DNA of 64,000 nt from SAR202 cluster bacterium. Lineage in GTDB: Bacteria > Chloroflexota > Dehalococcoidia > Lucifugimonadales > UBA1123. The notes under the pieces were generated by a model. It saw only the letters and a list, made by a program, of their open reading frames with translations, had not been told where the DNA came from and searched no databases. The position numbers and the translations under genes were made by a program. The stretch is from positions 62,001 to 126,000 of the forward strand of contig JASMDM010000067.1 in assembly GCA_030752795.1 (NCBI GenBank), written 5' to 3'. Below are positions 19,363 to 27,596 of this stretch, piece by piece. How positions within the stretch are numbered: position 1 is the first letter of the stretch; every line of letters starts with the position of its first letter.

Positions 19363-20082
19363 ATGCCAGCGGACCGAATATCCGACGAAACCATCGCCCG
19401 TTACCGGAACGTCGTGGTCGCCACAGTCTACGGCGGCGTTATGTATCAAGGCTACGAGCCGTGCTTCATGCGAGGCGTGAAGCCGTACACGCCGGGTCGA
19501 CACCTGGTCGGGCGAGCCAAGACGCTGCGGTTTGTTCCGCCCAGGCGAGACATCCAGCGCGAGACGCAGGCTCTGGGCGCAGATTCGCCCGAATACGTTG
19601 CCATGGGGTCATGCGGACCGGGCGACGTCATGGTGATGGACGCGATGGGCAAATCCTGGGCGTCTATCGGCGGCGACGTCAAGTTGCTGCAGCTCAAGTT
19701 GACCGGCGCTGCAGGCCTGGTCACTGACGGCGCGATCCGAGACCTCGACGCGGTCAAAGAGTACGGCTACGGATTGTTCGCGGGCGGAAGAACAGGCGCG
19801 GTCGGAATCCCCGACGCCTGGCCGCTGGAGCCCAACGCGACGATCCAGTGCGGCGGCGCAGCCGTTCGCCCCGGCGACCTCATCGTGGGCGATGACGACG
19901 GCGTGGTCGTTGTGGCGGCTGAGATCGCCGAAACGGTCATCGACTGGGTCGAGGAGCACGAACGCGCCGAGGAGTACATCAAGGCGCTGATCGAAAAGGA
20001 AAACGTCTCGCCCGGCAAGTACTACAACGCCGAAAACTTCGAGCGACTCGCCAAAAAGCGCCCATGGGAGTCGTCAAGCTAG
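19363..20082 (+). CDS. RraA-like aldolase (HMG/oxaloacetate aldolase family)
   Basis: The 239-residue protein has the family signature GLVTDGAIRDLDAV (about residue 128), where the Arg-Asp pair and GxxGAxxD elements bind metal and substrate, and VGDDDGVVVV (about residue 183). Members either cleave 4-hydroxy-4-methyl-2-oxoglutarate and oxaloacetate or, as RraA, inhibit RNase E; the isolated catabolic context favours an aldolase. The start at 19363 is chosen because AGGAG lies 8 bases upstream; the frame extends farther up without homology. It is divergent from the broken enolase-family gene. Confidence 0.83.
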   Translation: MPADRISDETIARYRNVVVATVYGGVMYQGYEPCFMRGVKPYTPGRHLVGRAKTLRFVPPRRDIQRETQALGADSPEYVAMGSCGPGDVMVMDAMGKSWASIGGDVKLLQLKLTGAAGLVTDGAIRDLDAVKEYGYGLFAGGRTGAVGIPDAWPLEPNATIQCGGAAVRPGDLIVGDDDGVVVVAAEIAETVIDWVEEHERAEEYIKALIEKENVSPGKYYNAENFERLAKKRPWESSS

Positions 20083-20137
20083 ACGAACACGACGCTCAAC
20101 ACAGAAACGGCTCAGAGGCGTGATGGCCCCCGGATGC

Positions 20138-20210
20138 AGTACTTTGACTGAAGTACTATCGGATGGCGCCACATCCGACATGTAGGAATCCAGAGGAATT
20201 CGTCCTCTGG
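20138..20210. promoter_or_regulatory. Cluster of three inverted repeats upstream of Gfo/Idh gene
   Basis: Three perfect inverted repeats follow each other: AGTACTT/AAGTACT (20138-20157, 6-base loop), TCGGATG/CATCCGA (20159-20178, 6-base loop) and CCAGAGGA/TCCTCTGG (20190-20210, 5-base loop). A weaker GGGGC/GCCCC pair follows. None has a T-run after it. They may be operators, a structured leader for the gene starting at 20369, or repeat remnants. Confidence 0.5.
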
Positions 20211-20368
20211 CAGGGGGCCTTTGGTGGACGTGCCCCAAAACCAACTACCTGTCGGGGCGGTCGGGGCGGTACAAGTCAACCAATCATAACGGCATCGTTG
20301 CGACTCAGAAATCCGCGGCACGATATCGCGCCCAGTCGTGAGTTGAAACCAACCACGGAGGACCGCAT

Positions 20369-21409
20369 TTGACAATCGGATGGGGGATCATCAGCACCGG
20401 GCGTCACCCGGATGTCAAAGTCGTACCGGCGATGAAGCTCGCCGCCGACACGAACGTGGTCGCCGTCTACAGCCGCGATCTCGGCCGGGCATCCGCCTTC
20501 GCCGATCGACACGGTGTCGGCAATGCATACGACTCGCTGGACGCGCTGCTGAGCGACCCCGGCGTCGACGCAGTGTTCATCTCGTCCCCGAACTCGTTGC
20601 ACGCTGAACAGACCATCGCGGCCGCCAACGCTGGCAAGCACGTGCTCGTCGAAAAACCGATGGCGGTGAGCGTCGACCAGGCGTCCGAAATGGTCGGTGC
20701 GGTGCGCGACAACGGCGTCAAGCTCGGCGTCGGCTTTCACCTGCGCTTCCATCCCGGTCACATCAAGGTGCGTGAGCTCATGGAGCAAGAGGTGGTCGGC
20801 GTCCCGTCGATGGTCCAGGGCCAGTGGTGCCTTGGCCAACGCGGCGCCGTGCAACCGCCGACCAGGACCGGTCTCAGCGCGTGGTGGGGAGACCCGGCCA
20901 TGATCGGCGGGGCGTCGACGCTCATGGGCACCGGCGTTCACGTGATCGACTTGCTCCAGTATCTGACTGGCAGAGCAATCGCCGAGGTCTCAGCGCTCAC
21001 CGACGGCCAGACTCCGGAGCGACCCCTCGAACAAGCCGCGGCGATCGTCCTGCGATTCGACGACGGCACGCTCGGGAGCATCACCGTTGGCCGCCGTATG
21101 CCCGACACCGAAAACGACGCGATGATCTACGGCAGCGACGGCCGCATCGTTCTGAGCGGCACCGTCTGGGAATCGCAGACCGGCAGCCTCGACGTTACGA
21201 GCGAGACGGTCGAGCTCACCGAGGACTACGCGCGTGAGCCGCTCGAACTCTACCGGCTCCAGATCGAAGCCTTCAACCGCGCGGTTGCCGGCGACGGCGA
21301 GTTCCATGCTTCCGGCGAAGACGGTTTGAGCGTCGTTCGCGTGACCAGCGCCATCATCGAATCCGCATCCACCGGGCGCTCGGTGAAGATCGAACCAACC
21401 GCCGTCTGA
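20369..21409 (+). CDS. Gfo/Idh/MocA family NAD(P)-dependent oxidoreductase
   Basis: The 346-residue protein begins with the dinucleotide fold TIGWGIISTGRH and contains EKPMAVSVDQA (about residue 95), the family's EKP motif with the catalytic Lys, plus LMGTGVHVIDLLQYLTG (about residue 190), the usual G-x-H-x-x-D-L element. These enzymes oxidise or reduce sugars and inositols. TTG at 20369 is taken as the start because GGAGG lies about 8 bases upstream and no ATG is near. The following MFS transporter gene lies 30 bases downstream and probably shares the message, suggesting uptake and oxidation of a sugar-like compound. Confidence 0.88.
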   Translation: MTIGWGIISTGRHPDVKVVPAMKLAADTNVVAVYSRDLGRASAFADRHGVGNAYDSLDALLSDPGVDAVFISSPNSLHAEQTIAAANAGKHVLVEKPMAVSVDQASEMVGAVRDNGVKLGVGFHLRFHPGHIKVRELMEQEVVGVPSMVQGQWCLGQRGAVQPPTRTGLSAWWGDPAMIGGASTLMGTGVHVIDLLQYLTGRAIAEVSALTDGQTPERPLEQAAAIVLRFDDGTLGSITVGRRMPDTENDAMIYGSDGRIVLSGTVWESQTGSLDVTSETVELTEDYAREPLELYRLQIEAFNRAVAGDGEFHASGEDGLSVVRVTSAIIESASTGRSVKIEPTAV

Positions 21410-21439
21410 TCCATCCTCGACCGACCCAGGGAGATTGCC

Positions 21440-22624
21440 ATCGGAAACCGTTGGACCATCCTCGGCGTCCTCTGCCTGACCCGCGTCGTCATGGGGTTCC
21501 AGTTCCAGTCGGTCGCCTCGGTGTCGCCGTTCCTCGTCGACGATCTCGGGGTCAGCTACGCTCAAATCGGCACTCTGATCGGTCTGTACATGCTGCCCGG
21601 CGCGGTCATCGCGCTCCCCAGCGGCGTGTTGACGTCCCGGTTCGGAGACCGACGCATGGCGGGCTACGGCCTCGGTCTCATGGGCGTAGGCGGCGCGATC
21701 ATGGTGATCGCCGACGAATACAGCATCGTGTTCGTCGGCCGGTTGACCAGCGGCGTTGGCGGCGTGATGTTCATGGTCGTAATCACGAAAATGGTGACCG
21801 ACTGGTTCGCCGGCAAGGAAATCCGGATCGGCCTGGGCATCATGCTCACCACATGGCCGTCCGGAATCGCCCTCGCGCTGCTGACCCAGAACGCTTTGGC
21901 CGAGTCCCTATCCTGGCACTGGGTGATGCTCGTGACTTCCGGCGTCAGCTTCCTCGCGATGGCGGCGCTGATGTCGGTCTACAAGCCTCCACCCGGGTCA
22001 GCCGCCGTCCAGCAAGGCGGGCCGGGTCTCCTCGCAATCCCCAGACGTGAGCTGGTCGGCGTGTCGATAGCCGGAATCGCCTGGGGCGTCTTCAACGTGG
22101 GGTTCGCCCTGTTCTTCAGCTTCAGCCCCGCGTTGCTGGCGGACCGCGGCATGTCCACGGCCGGAGCTTCATCCCTGGTCAGCCTCGGAATGTGGGTGAC
22201 CGTGTTCTCCGTGCCGCTCGGCGGGCTTTTGGCGGAGCGGACCGGTCGGCCCAACACGATCGCGGCAGTCAGCGCGATTGCCTCTGGAACGACGCTCGCG
22301 CTCATGCCCGTCTTCGACGCACCGATAGCATTCGTGGTCGCGTTCGGCGTGGGCATCGGCGGCGCCGGAGCGGTCATGGCGATGTCGGTCCAGGCACTCA
22401 GCCCCGAAAATCGAGGACCGGGAATCGGCTTGTTTTTCACCTGGTACTACGCCGCTATGGCCGTCGGCCCGGCCGTGGCTGGCAAGGGACGGGACATCAC
22501 CGACAGCGCCGCCACACCCGTGTTGCTTGGCGCTTCGATGTTCGTCCTCGTCATCTTCTTGGTGGCGGCATTCCAGGTCCACCAATCCCGCAAGGGCCAA
22601 CCCGCTCCGCGCTCAACCCCGTAG
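21440..22624 (+). CDS. Major facilitator superfamily transporter, no canonical start codon
   Basis: The protein has about 12 hydrophobic segments and the MFS loop 2-3 signature LTSRFGDRRMAGYG (about residue 70), plus LLAERTGRPNTIA in the second half. The first ATG (21491) would cut into the first membrane helix. The frame reads back to the preceding gene's TGA at 21407 with no ATG, GTG, TTG or CTG. The best-placed start is ATC at 21440, 6 bases after AGGGAG, giving IGNRWTILGVLCLTR. Either a rare ATC start is used or ATG has mutated. It likely transports the substrate of the adjacent oxidoreductase. Confidence 0.8.
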   Translation: MGNRWTILGVLCLTRVVMGFQFQSVASVSPFLVDDLGVSYAQIGTLIGLYMLPGAVIALPSGVLTSRFGDRRMAGYGLGLMGVGGAIMVIADEYSIVFVGRLTSGVGGVMFMVVITKMVTDWFAGKEIRIGLGIMLTTWPSGIALALLTQNALAESLSWHWVMLVTSGVSFLAMAALMSVYKPPPGSAAVQQGGPGLLAIPRRELVGVSIAGIAWGVFNVGFALFFSFSPALLADRGMSTAGASSLVSLGMWVTVFSVPLGGLLAERTGRPNTIAAVSAIASGTTLALMPVFDAPIAFVVAFGVGIGGAGAVMAMSVQALSPENRGPGIGLFFTWYYAAMAVGPAVAGKGRDITDSAATPVLLGASMFVLVIFLVAAFQVHQSRKGQPAPRSTP

Positions 22625-22627
22625 CCG

Positions 22628-23871
22628 TCACCGCCGGCCGCCTGCAAGCCTGGTCGATTCCGGCAGCGCTCGAAGTCGAAGCATCGCCGCGACGCCGACC
22701 ACAGGACCCAGCGCCAGCATCGCAAACGCGAGCGACCAGCCCACCGAGTCGACAACCATAGGCACGAGTTGAATCGAGAATAGCGTCAGCAGGAAGCCCA
22801 TCGCAGTTTGCATCGTCAGCGATGTGCCGACGTACTGCGGCGGGCTGAGCTCGGTGATCGCCGCCGAGAACTGCGCCGAGTCCGCGACCACGGTGAACCC
22901 CCAAACAAACAGAACTGAAACCAGCAGCCACAGCGATGCGTCGAACAGCATCGCTGCCGAAAGCGCGGAGGCGCCGCTCACGACCATCGCCGCCGACGTG
23001 ATCGCGGTACGGCCCCACCGATCGGCCAGTACCCCGCCGACGACGCTGCCGAGTCCGCCGACGGCGATCACGCTGAACGCGATCGTGCCCGCGAGCGACG
23101 CCGTGCTTCCCTGGCCCTCCAGTGCGCCGACAAGGAATACCGGAACCCAGGTCCACATCGCGTACAACTCCCACATGTGGCCGAGATAGCCGAGATTTGC
23201 CAACCGCGTCCCCCGCTCGGCCAGAAGCCTGAACACCATCCGAGGATCGAACGGCGCCGGAGCCGACGAAAACGGCCCGTCCCTCACGAACGCCAGAACG
23301 ATCGCTCCGCCGGCAACCGAGAGCGCCGACGACAGCAGGACCACCTGACGCCACGGGAAGTCTGTCAACGACCGAACGAGATGCGGCGATGCCGACCCGA
23401 TGGTAAGCGCTCCGACGAGCAGTCCAACAGCGACGCATCGATAACGCATCGATAACGCATCGACCACGTCGCCGCCAGCTTCATCCCGGGCGGATAGACT
23501 CCGGCCAGGAACACGCCGGTCATGAACCTCAACGGAATCCCGGCCCAAAGGCCGACGGCGAAGATGGCGAATGCCGCGTTGGACACGGCCCCGAGCAAAG
23601 CCGACGAGGCCAGCAGGCGTCGACTGCTGAGGACATCAGGCAGGTTCAAGAAAGCGGCGACGAACGTCCCTACGACAAACCCGATTTGCACCGAGCTGGT
23701 GAGCCACCCAACTCCGCCCGACGACAGCTCCCACTCCTGCTCCAGCGTCGGCACAACCGCCGACGCGCTGAACCACAGCGTCATCCCAAACAGCTCTGTG
23801 AGCGCCAGAAACCCCAGCGCTCGCCACTGGGCGGGCGTGCCTTCTGTGTTGTCAGCCGACCGTGTAGCCAA
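22628..23871 (-). pseudogene. MFS transporter frameshifted by an 11-bp tandem duplication
   Basis: Starting at 23871 (MATRSADNTEG) the frame encodes the first four or five membrane helices to AATWSMRYRC and then derails. The rest of the transporter, AVGLLVGALTIGSASPHLV onward to the stop at 22628, lies in another frame. Removing one copy of the 11-base repeat at 23439-23460 restores AATWSMRYRCVAVGLLVGAL exactly. MFS helices and a GVLADRWGRTAI loop are visible in the second half. It is convergent with the transporter ending at 22624. It may be a phase-variable or recently inactivated gene. Confidence 0.85.
23439..23460 (+). repeat. 11-bp perfect tandem duplication inside MFS gene
   Basis: CGATAACGCAT occurs twice in direct succession (23439-23449 and 23450-23460), preceded by CGCAT. 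Because 11 is not a multiple of 3, the extra copy shifts the reading frame of the transporter on the minus strand. Loss of one unit gives an uninterrupted gene. Confidence 0.9.
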
Positions 23872-24025
23872 TTTGCCGTCCCGGTCTAGAAAGTTTCGGT
23901 GCTCTGGTTTGATGCGGCGAGATTCGATTCGAACCTAACGCGGCTGTAGAAGAGTCGCAATTCGCGAAGAGTAGAACTGGGCTAGTTCTGCGCAATCATT
24001 CGGAACAATGGGCAGGCGCCCAAAC

Positions 24026-24206
24026 GTCCGCCGTCCAGCCGTAGGGGCGGGTTCCAAACTCGCCCGCGTGTTTCGCCTCGACACATGTTTGACATGATGG
24101 TAATACGTCGCATTTGATGCCGTATCTCTATGTTATCACTTCGCCAACGTCCCGGGAGGGTTTGCAACCCTCCCCTACGGATTGCGTCGCATCAGCCGCG
24201 ATTGGT
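24026..24206 (+). repeat. Hairpin repeat unit, copy 1
   Basis: This unit contains a first hairpin around GGGCGGGTTCCAAACTCGCCC, then TGTTTCGCCTCGACACATG, a spacer ending in TATGTTATCAC, and a second hairpin with 9-base stem GGGAGGGTT/AACCCTCCC at 24154-24174, followed by CCTACGGATTGCGTCGC and GATTGGTCACG. The same order recurs in copy 2. It lies in the 775-base gap between the MFS gene and rsgA and has no coding potential. Confidence 0.75.
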
Positions 24207-24309
24207 CACGCACGCGTCTCAGACCGGAGAGCCATTGCGATCAAGATCGACGGCAACCGCTCGCGAGTACGATCCACACAGACACTCACAATATTGAACG
24301 GGACAGAAT

Positions 24310-24620
24310 GCCTGCCGTCCAATCGTAGGGTCGGGTTTCAGAGCCTGTCTCATAAGTCGCCGCGAGCCTCTCAAAACGTCCAAAATCGCGATTCCGATAC
24401 GTCCGCCAGGCACGACAACCCCGCCGCATTACCGACGAATAGGCCCTGTTCACGACTTCTGAGACGGGCTCTTCAAACCCGCCCGCGTGTTTCGCCTCGA
24501 TACATGTTTGGCATGATGGTTATACGTCGCGGTTGATGCCGCATATCTATCTTGATGCCAGGCCGACGTTTCGGGAGGGTTTGAGACCCTCCCCTACGGA
24601 TTGCGTCGCGATTGGTCACG
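24310..24620 (+). repeat. Hairpin repeat unit, copy 2, split by an insertion
   Basis: Second copy of the unit at 24026. Its first hairpin arm, CCAATCGTAGGGTCGGGTTTCA, is separated from the second arm, TTCAAACCCGCCCGCG, by the 131-base insert described separately. The remainder (TGTTTCGCCTCGATACATG, then stem GGGAGGGT/ACCCTCCC at 24573-24593, then CCTACGGATTGCGTCGC and GATTGGTCACG) matches copy 1 closely. Confidence 0.75.
24341..24471. mobile_element. MITE-like insertion with 19-bp terminal inverted repeats and 4-bp target duplication
   Basis: The 131-base segment begins GAGCCTGTCTCATAAGTCG and ends CGACTTCTGAGACGGGCTC, inverted repeats matching at 17 of 19 positions. It is flanked on both sides by TTCA (24337-24340 and 24472-24475). 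Removing the insert and one TTCA rebuilds the hairpin GGGTTTCAAACCCGCC seen in the sister repeat copy. It carries no open frame, so it would depend on a transposase elsewhere. The TIR and duplication pattern indicate a DDE-type non-autonomous element; the parent family was not determined. Confidence 0.82.
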
Positions 24621-24622
24621 TT

Positions 24623-24645
24623 GAGGTGCGACATTGCCGCACCTC
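24623..24645. terminator. Hairpin immediately downstream of rsgA
   Basis: GAGGTGCG and CGCACCTC form a perfect 8-base stem with a 7-base loop, directly after the rsgA stop at 24647. No T-run follows on either strand, so it may protect the message 3' end or be a weak terminator. Confidence 0.4.
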
Positions 24646-24646
24646 G

Positions 24647-25873
24647 CTACACCGGCAGCTCGTCCCAGATGAGGCGGTAGCTGTGCAGGCGCGACTCGGG
24701 GATCAGGCCCTCTTCGGCGGCCGCGTCGACGGCGCAGCCGGGCTCGGTCACGTGCATGCAGTTGCTGAAACGACAGGCGGCCGCCACGGCGTCGATCTCT
24801 GGGAAGTACGCGGGCAACTCGCCCAGCGTCAGCCCGGCCATACCGAACTCGCGGATGCCTGGCGTGTCGGCGACGTATCCGCCACCGTCGAGCTTGAGAA
24901 GCTGTGCGCGCGTCGTCGTGTGCCGGCCCTGTCCGCTGAAGTCGCTGATCTCGGACGTGCGTAGCTGTAGGTCCGGTTGCACCGCGGACAGCAACGAGCT
25001 CTTGCCCGTACCTGATAGGCCGACGACGACAGTGGACGACCCCTCCAAACCTTCACGCAACTCGTCTACGCCAACACCGGTGACGGCGCTGGTGCGCAGG
25101 ATGTGGCAACCTAGATCGACGTATGGCTGTAGGGCTGCGTGGTACTCCGATTCGTCATCGATCAGATCGACTTTGTTGATGCAGATGACCGGCAAAATGC
25201 CGTTGCGCTCAGCGGCGATGAGGTACCGGTCGATCAGTTCGAGCCAGATGTCAGGCTCGCGCCACGACGACACGATTAGGAGCTGGTCGACGTTTGCCGC
25301 GATGACCAGTTGCCGCGGGGCGAGGATCGGGTCCGGCCGGCTCAGCAACGTCGTACGCGGCAGCACGGTCTCCACTACCCAGCCGCCGGAGCCGTCTTCG
25401 GCGACGAGCACGCGGTCGCCGACGGCAACGGGATTCAGGAAGCCGGTGTCGAGCTCGGTCATCAGACCGCGAACAGTGCAGTCCACCTGCTCGCCATCCA
25501 TCTCGACTTGCGCGGAAAGTCCCGCCGCCGAGATGACCAATCCCTGGCGTCCCAGCGGGGTTGCAGCCGTTTCATCGGTGGCGTCATCGCGTGCCGGGGT
25601 TTGGAACGCAGCTTCCTCGACCATCCGACGTCGGTCCTGCTCGTCCCTGGGCATGACGCGCTCCAGCGGGTCGAAGTCGTGCTCGTCTTCGGGGCGATAC
25701 GCCTCGTCGGTCCAGTCCTTGCGGCGAACGTGGCCGCGGTTGTTCTTGCCGGTTCTCCTGAACCGCTTGTTTACGTCGCTGATCTGTTTTCTCCGGGAGC
25801 TTCTTTCGACGTTCCTTTGGTGCTCGGCGATTCTCTTAGCCTGCTCCGGGGTAATCTTTCCTTCCAAATTCAA
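24647..25873 (-). CDS. rsgA: Ribosome small subunit biogenesis GTPase RsgA
   Basis: The 408-residue protein has circularly permuted GTPase motifs: NKVD (G4, about residue 237) precedes GLSGTGKSSLL (G1) and DTPGIREFG (G3). A zinc-binding C-terminal CRFSNCMHVTEPGC completes the RsgA/YjeQ pattern. It acts late in 30S subunit maturation. The first 100 residues are a long, very basic extension (KRFRRTGKNNRGHVRRKDW) beyond the usual OB domain, likely for RNA binding. Translation starts at TTG (25873), with GGAGG 8 bases upstream. A leader with its own promoter, short frame and terminator precedes it. Confidence 0.92.
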   Translation of the reverse strand: MNLEGKITPEQAKRIAEHQRNVERSSRRKQISDVNKRFRRTGKNNRGHVRRKDWTDEAYRPEDEHDFDPLERVMPRDEQDRRRMVEEAAFQTPARDDATDETAATPLGRQGLVISAAGLSAQVEMDGEQVDCTVRGLMTELDTGFLNPVAVGDRVLVAEDGSGGWVVETVLPRTTLLSRPDPILAPRQLVIAANVDQLLIVSSWREPDIWLELIDRYLIAAERNGILPVICINKVDLIDDESEYHAALQPYVDLGCHILRTSAVTGVGVDELREGLEGSSTVVVGLSGTGKSSLLSAVQPDLQLRTSEISDFSGQGRHTTTRAQLLKLDGGGYVADTPGIREFGMAGLTLGELPAYFPEIDAVAAACRFSNCMHVTEPGCAVDAAAEEGLIPESRLHSYRLIWDELPV

Positions 25874-26035
25874 TGAGCAATCCTCCGTACCGGGGGTTCA
25901 CATGAGGCCCTGCCTCCCGCAACCTCCGAAGTGTCGAGCTCGGAGATACTCGAAGAAGCAGGCGGCCAAATCCACACTTCTGCGAATTCATGGCTTCCTC
26001 AGGACCGGTACGTCGGTCGGATAGAGATCGATCGG

Positions 26036-26082
26036 ATCCAAAAACAAAAAGCCACGAGCTGCACGCCTCGCTGCTCATGGCT
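26036..26082 (-). terminator. Rho-independent terminator in the leader upstream of rsgA
   Basis: On the minus strand AGCCATGAGC and GCTCGTGGCT form a 10-base stem with one mismatch around a 13-base loop, followed directly by TTTTTGTTTTT. It lies 160 bases before the rsgA start, and no protein gene upstream on this strand needs terminating. It therefore acts either as an attenuator for rsgA or as the end of a small RNA. Confidence 0.7.
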
Positions 26083-26138
26083 GGTGTATACGGAGTGTCG
26101 CTCCCGGACGAACTCAAAGTAGATTTCGCGGCTCCGGG

Positions 26139-26216
26139 CTAAAACCTCCGCCGGCTGATTGCGAGGCGGGCAAGTCGATATGTTGCAGCATGTGCTGCTC
26201 GCGCAGTATGTTCCAT
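26139..26216 (-). CDS. 25-codon leader frame upstream of rsgA
   Basis: The frame begins MEHTARAAHAATYRLARLAI and ends SRRRF, 25 residues, rich in Ala and Arg. Its ATG (26216) is preceded by GAGGAGG at 8 bases, one of the best ribosome-binding sites in the region. It lies between a strong promoter and a terminator. This is the layout of a translated leader, though there is no run of one amino acid to name a classical attenuation signal. Confidence 0.45.
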   Translation of the reverse strand: MEHTARAAHAATYRLARLAISRRRF

Positions 26217-26281
26217 TAGACTCGCCTCCTCTCTCAGCCTTGGGGTCGCCCAAAACGGGCGTGCCGTTCATCTACCGCAGG

Positions 26282-26310
26282 ATTATACCCGTGCGCATCG
26301 TCAGGCGCAA
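26282..26310 (-). promoter_or_regulatory. Strong promoter for the rsgA leader
   Basis: On the minus strand TTGCGC (26310-26305) and a perfect TATAAT (26287-26282) are separated by 17 bases. Transcription would start near 26275, about 60 bases before the leader frame and 400 bases before rsgA. Confidence 0.65.
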
Positions 26311-26384
26311 CCGGTGTTCCCGAACTCGTTCGTTGACTGTTGCACAAACGCTCGATAGACTGCGGCTCTGAGGCTATTCTCGCT

Positions 26385-27503
26385 ATGAAGATATCCCGCT
26401 CCAAAACGCTGACGCCAGACCGATACACCCGCGATCCCCGCGAGGGGCCGGACGCGCCGCTGATCGAGATTGCGACGAACGGCGTCGAGCTCGATCTCGG
26501 CGGCTCGGTGCTCGACGGCGTGGACCGCTCCGGCGTTGGCATCCGCGTCCACGATTGCGAGGGCGTGACCATCCGAAACGGCGTGATTCGGGGCTTCTAT
26601 CAAGGCATACTCGCGGAGAACATCCGACAGTTCCGCATCGAGAACTGCGTCGTCTCCGGCAACCACAACCCAATTGGCTCGGGCTGGCTCGGCGACGATG
26701 TCATACCGGTCGAAGGCGGCTTCGGCGGCGGCATCCGGCTCATCGGGGCGATCGACTCCGTGCTCGACGGCAACATCGCCCACGACAACCTAAACGGCAT
26801 CGACCTCGTGCGTTGCCGGAGGGTCACGCTGAGAAGCAACGACGCCTCGTTCAACAGCAACGTAGGCATTCACCTGCAGCTGTCCACGGACAACGTCATC
26901 GAGAACAGTCGAGCCGATCACTGCATTCGCTTCACTGATCGATTCTGGAACGACACCGCCGACTCGGCGGGCATCTTGCTCGAAGAGCACTCGCACCGGA
27001 ACCGGATCGTCGGCAACAGCCTGCGATATGGCGGCGACGGGTTCTTCATCCGCGCAAACAACCGCCACGCCTCCAACGACAACCTGGTCGCCCACAACGA
27101 CGCCTGTTTCTCGCCGAACAACGCGTTCGAGGCCGTTTTCTCCGAGGGCAACGTCTTCGAGGAGAACATCGCCGATTTCTCGAATTACGGATTCTGGCTC
27201 GGTTACTCTCGAAACACGACCGTCCGAGGCAACCGCATCCGCTCGAACCGGTCCGACGGCGTCGCCATCGAACACGGCAGCCGCAACGTCATCGAGAACA
27301 ACGAGCTCGCCGACAATCTCGTCGGCATCCGGCTTTGGTGGGCTAAGTCGGATATCGGCGACGACCCGTCCGAGAACTACGCGGTCCGAAACAACACGAT
27401 CACCGGCTCTCGCGACGCTGCGATCTTTTACACGGCCACGAAAGACGTGCGGCTGGACGGCAACAAACTTCGAGGCAACACCCGGGACGTTGTCACGGGA
27501 TGA
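26385..27503 (+). CDS. Right-handed parallel beta-helix repeat protein (NosD-like)
   Basis: The 372-residue protein is built of repeated short strands of the PbH1 type: GVTIRNGVIRGFYQGI, FRIENCVVSGN, NRIVGNSL, NVFEENIADFSNYGFWLGYS, NTTVRGNRIRSN, NVIENNEL. Such solenoids are found in polysaccharide lyases, C5 epimerases and NosD-type periplasmic proteins. No signal peptide is seen from the ATG at 26385 (MKISRSKTLTPDRYT), and the frame above it has no other good start. A carbohydrate-active role is possible but no catalytic residues could be assigned. Confidence 0.82.
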   Translation: MKISRSKTLTPDRYTRDPREGPDAPLIEIATNGVELDLGGSVLDGVDRSGVGIRVHDCEGVTIRNGVIRGFYQGILAENIRQFRIENCVVSGNHNPIGSGWLGDDVIPVEGGFGGGIRLIGAIDSVLDGNIAHDNLNGIDLVRCRRVTLRSNDASFNSNVGIHLQLSTDNVIENSRADHCIRFTDRFWNDTADSAGILLEEHSHRNRIVGNSLRYGGDGFFIRANNRHASNDNLVAHNDACFSPNNAFEAVFSEGNVFEENIADFSNYGFWLGYSRNTTVRGNRIRSNRSDGVAIEHGSRNVIENNELADNLVGIRLWWAKSDIGDDPSENYAVRNNTITGSRDAAIFYTATKDVRLDGNKLRGNTRDVVTG

Positions 27504-27596
27504 CGGAACAGCGGCACGGGCAAGGTCCGCCATGTAGAGGGCGGACCAAATCGCTCGGCCGTCGTCTTGCTTGCCATATGTGAGTCTGAATCTTGC

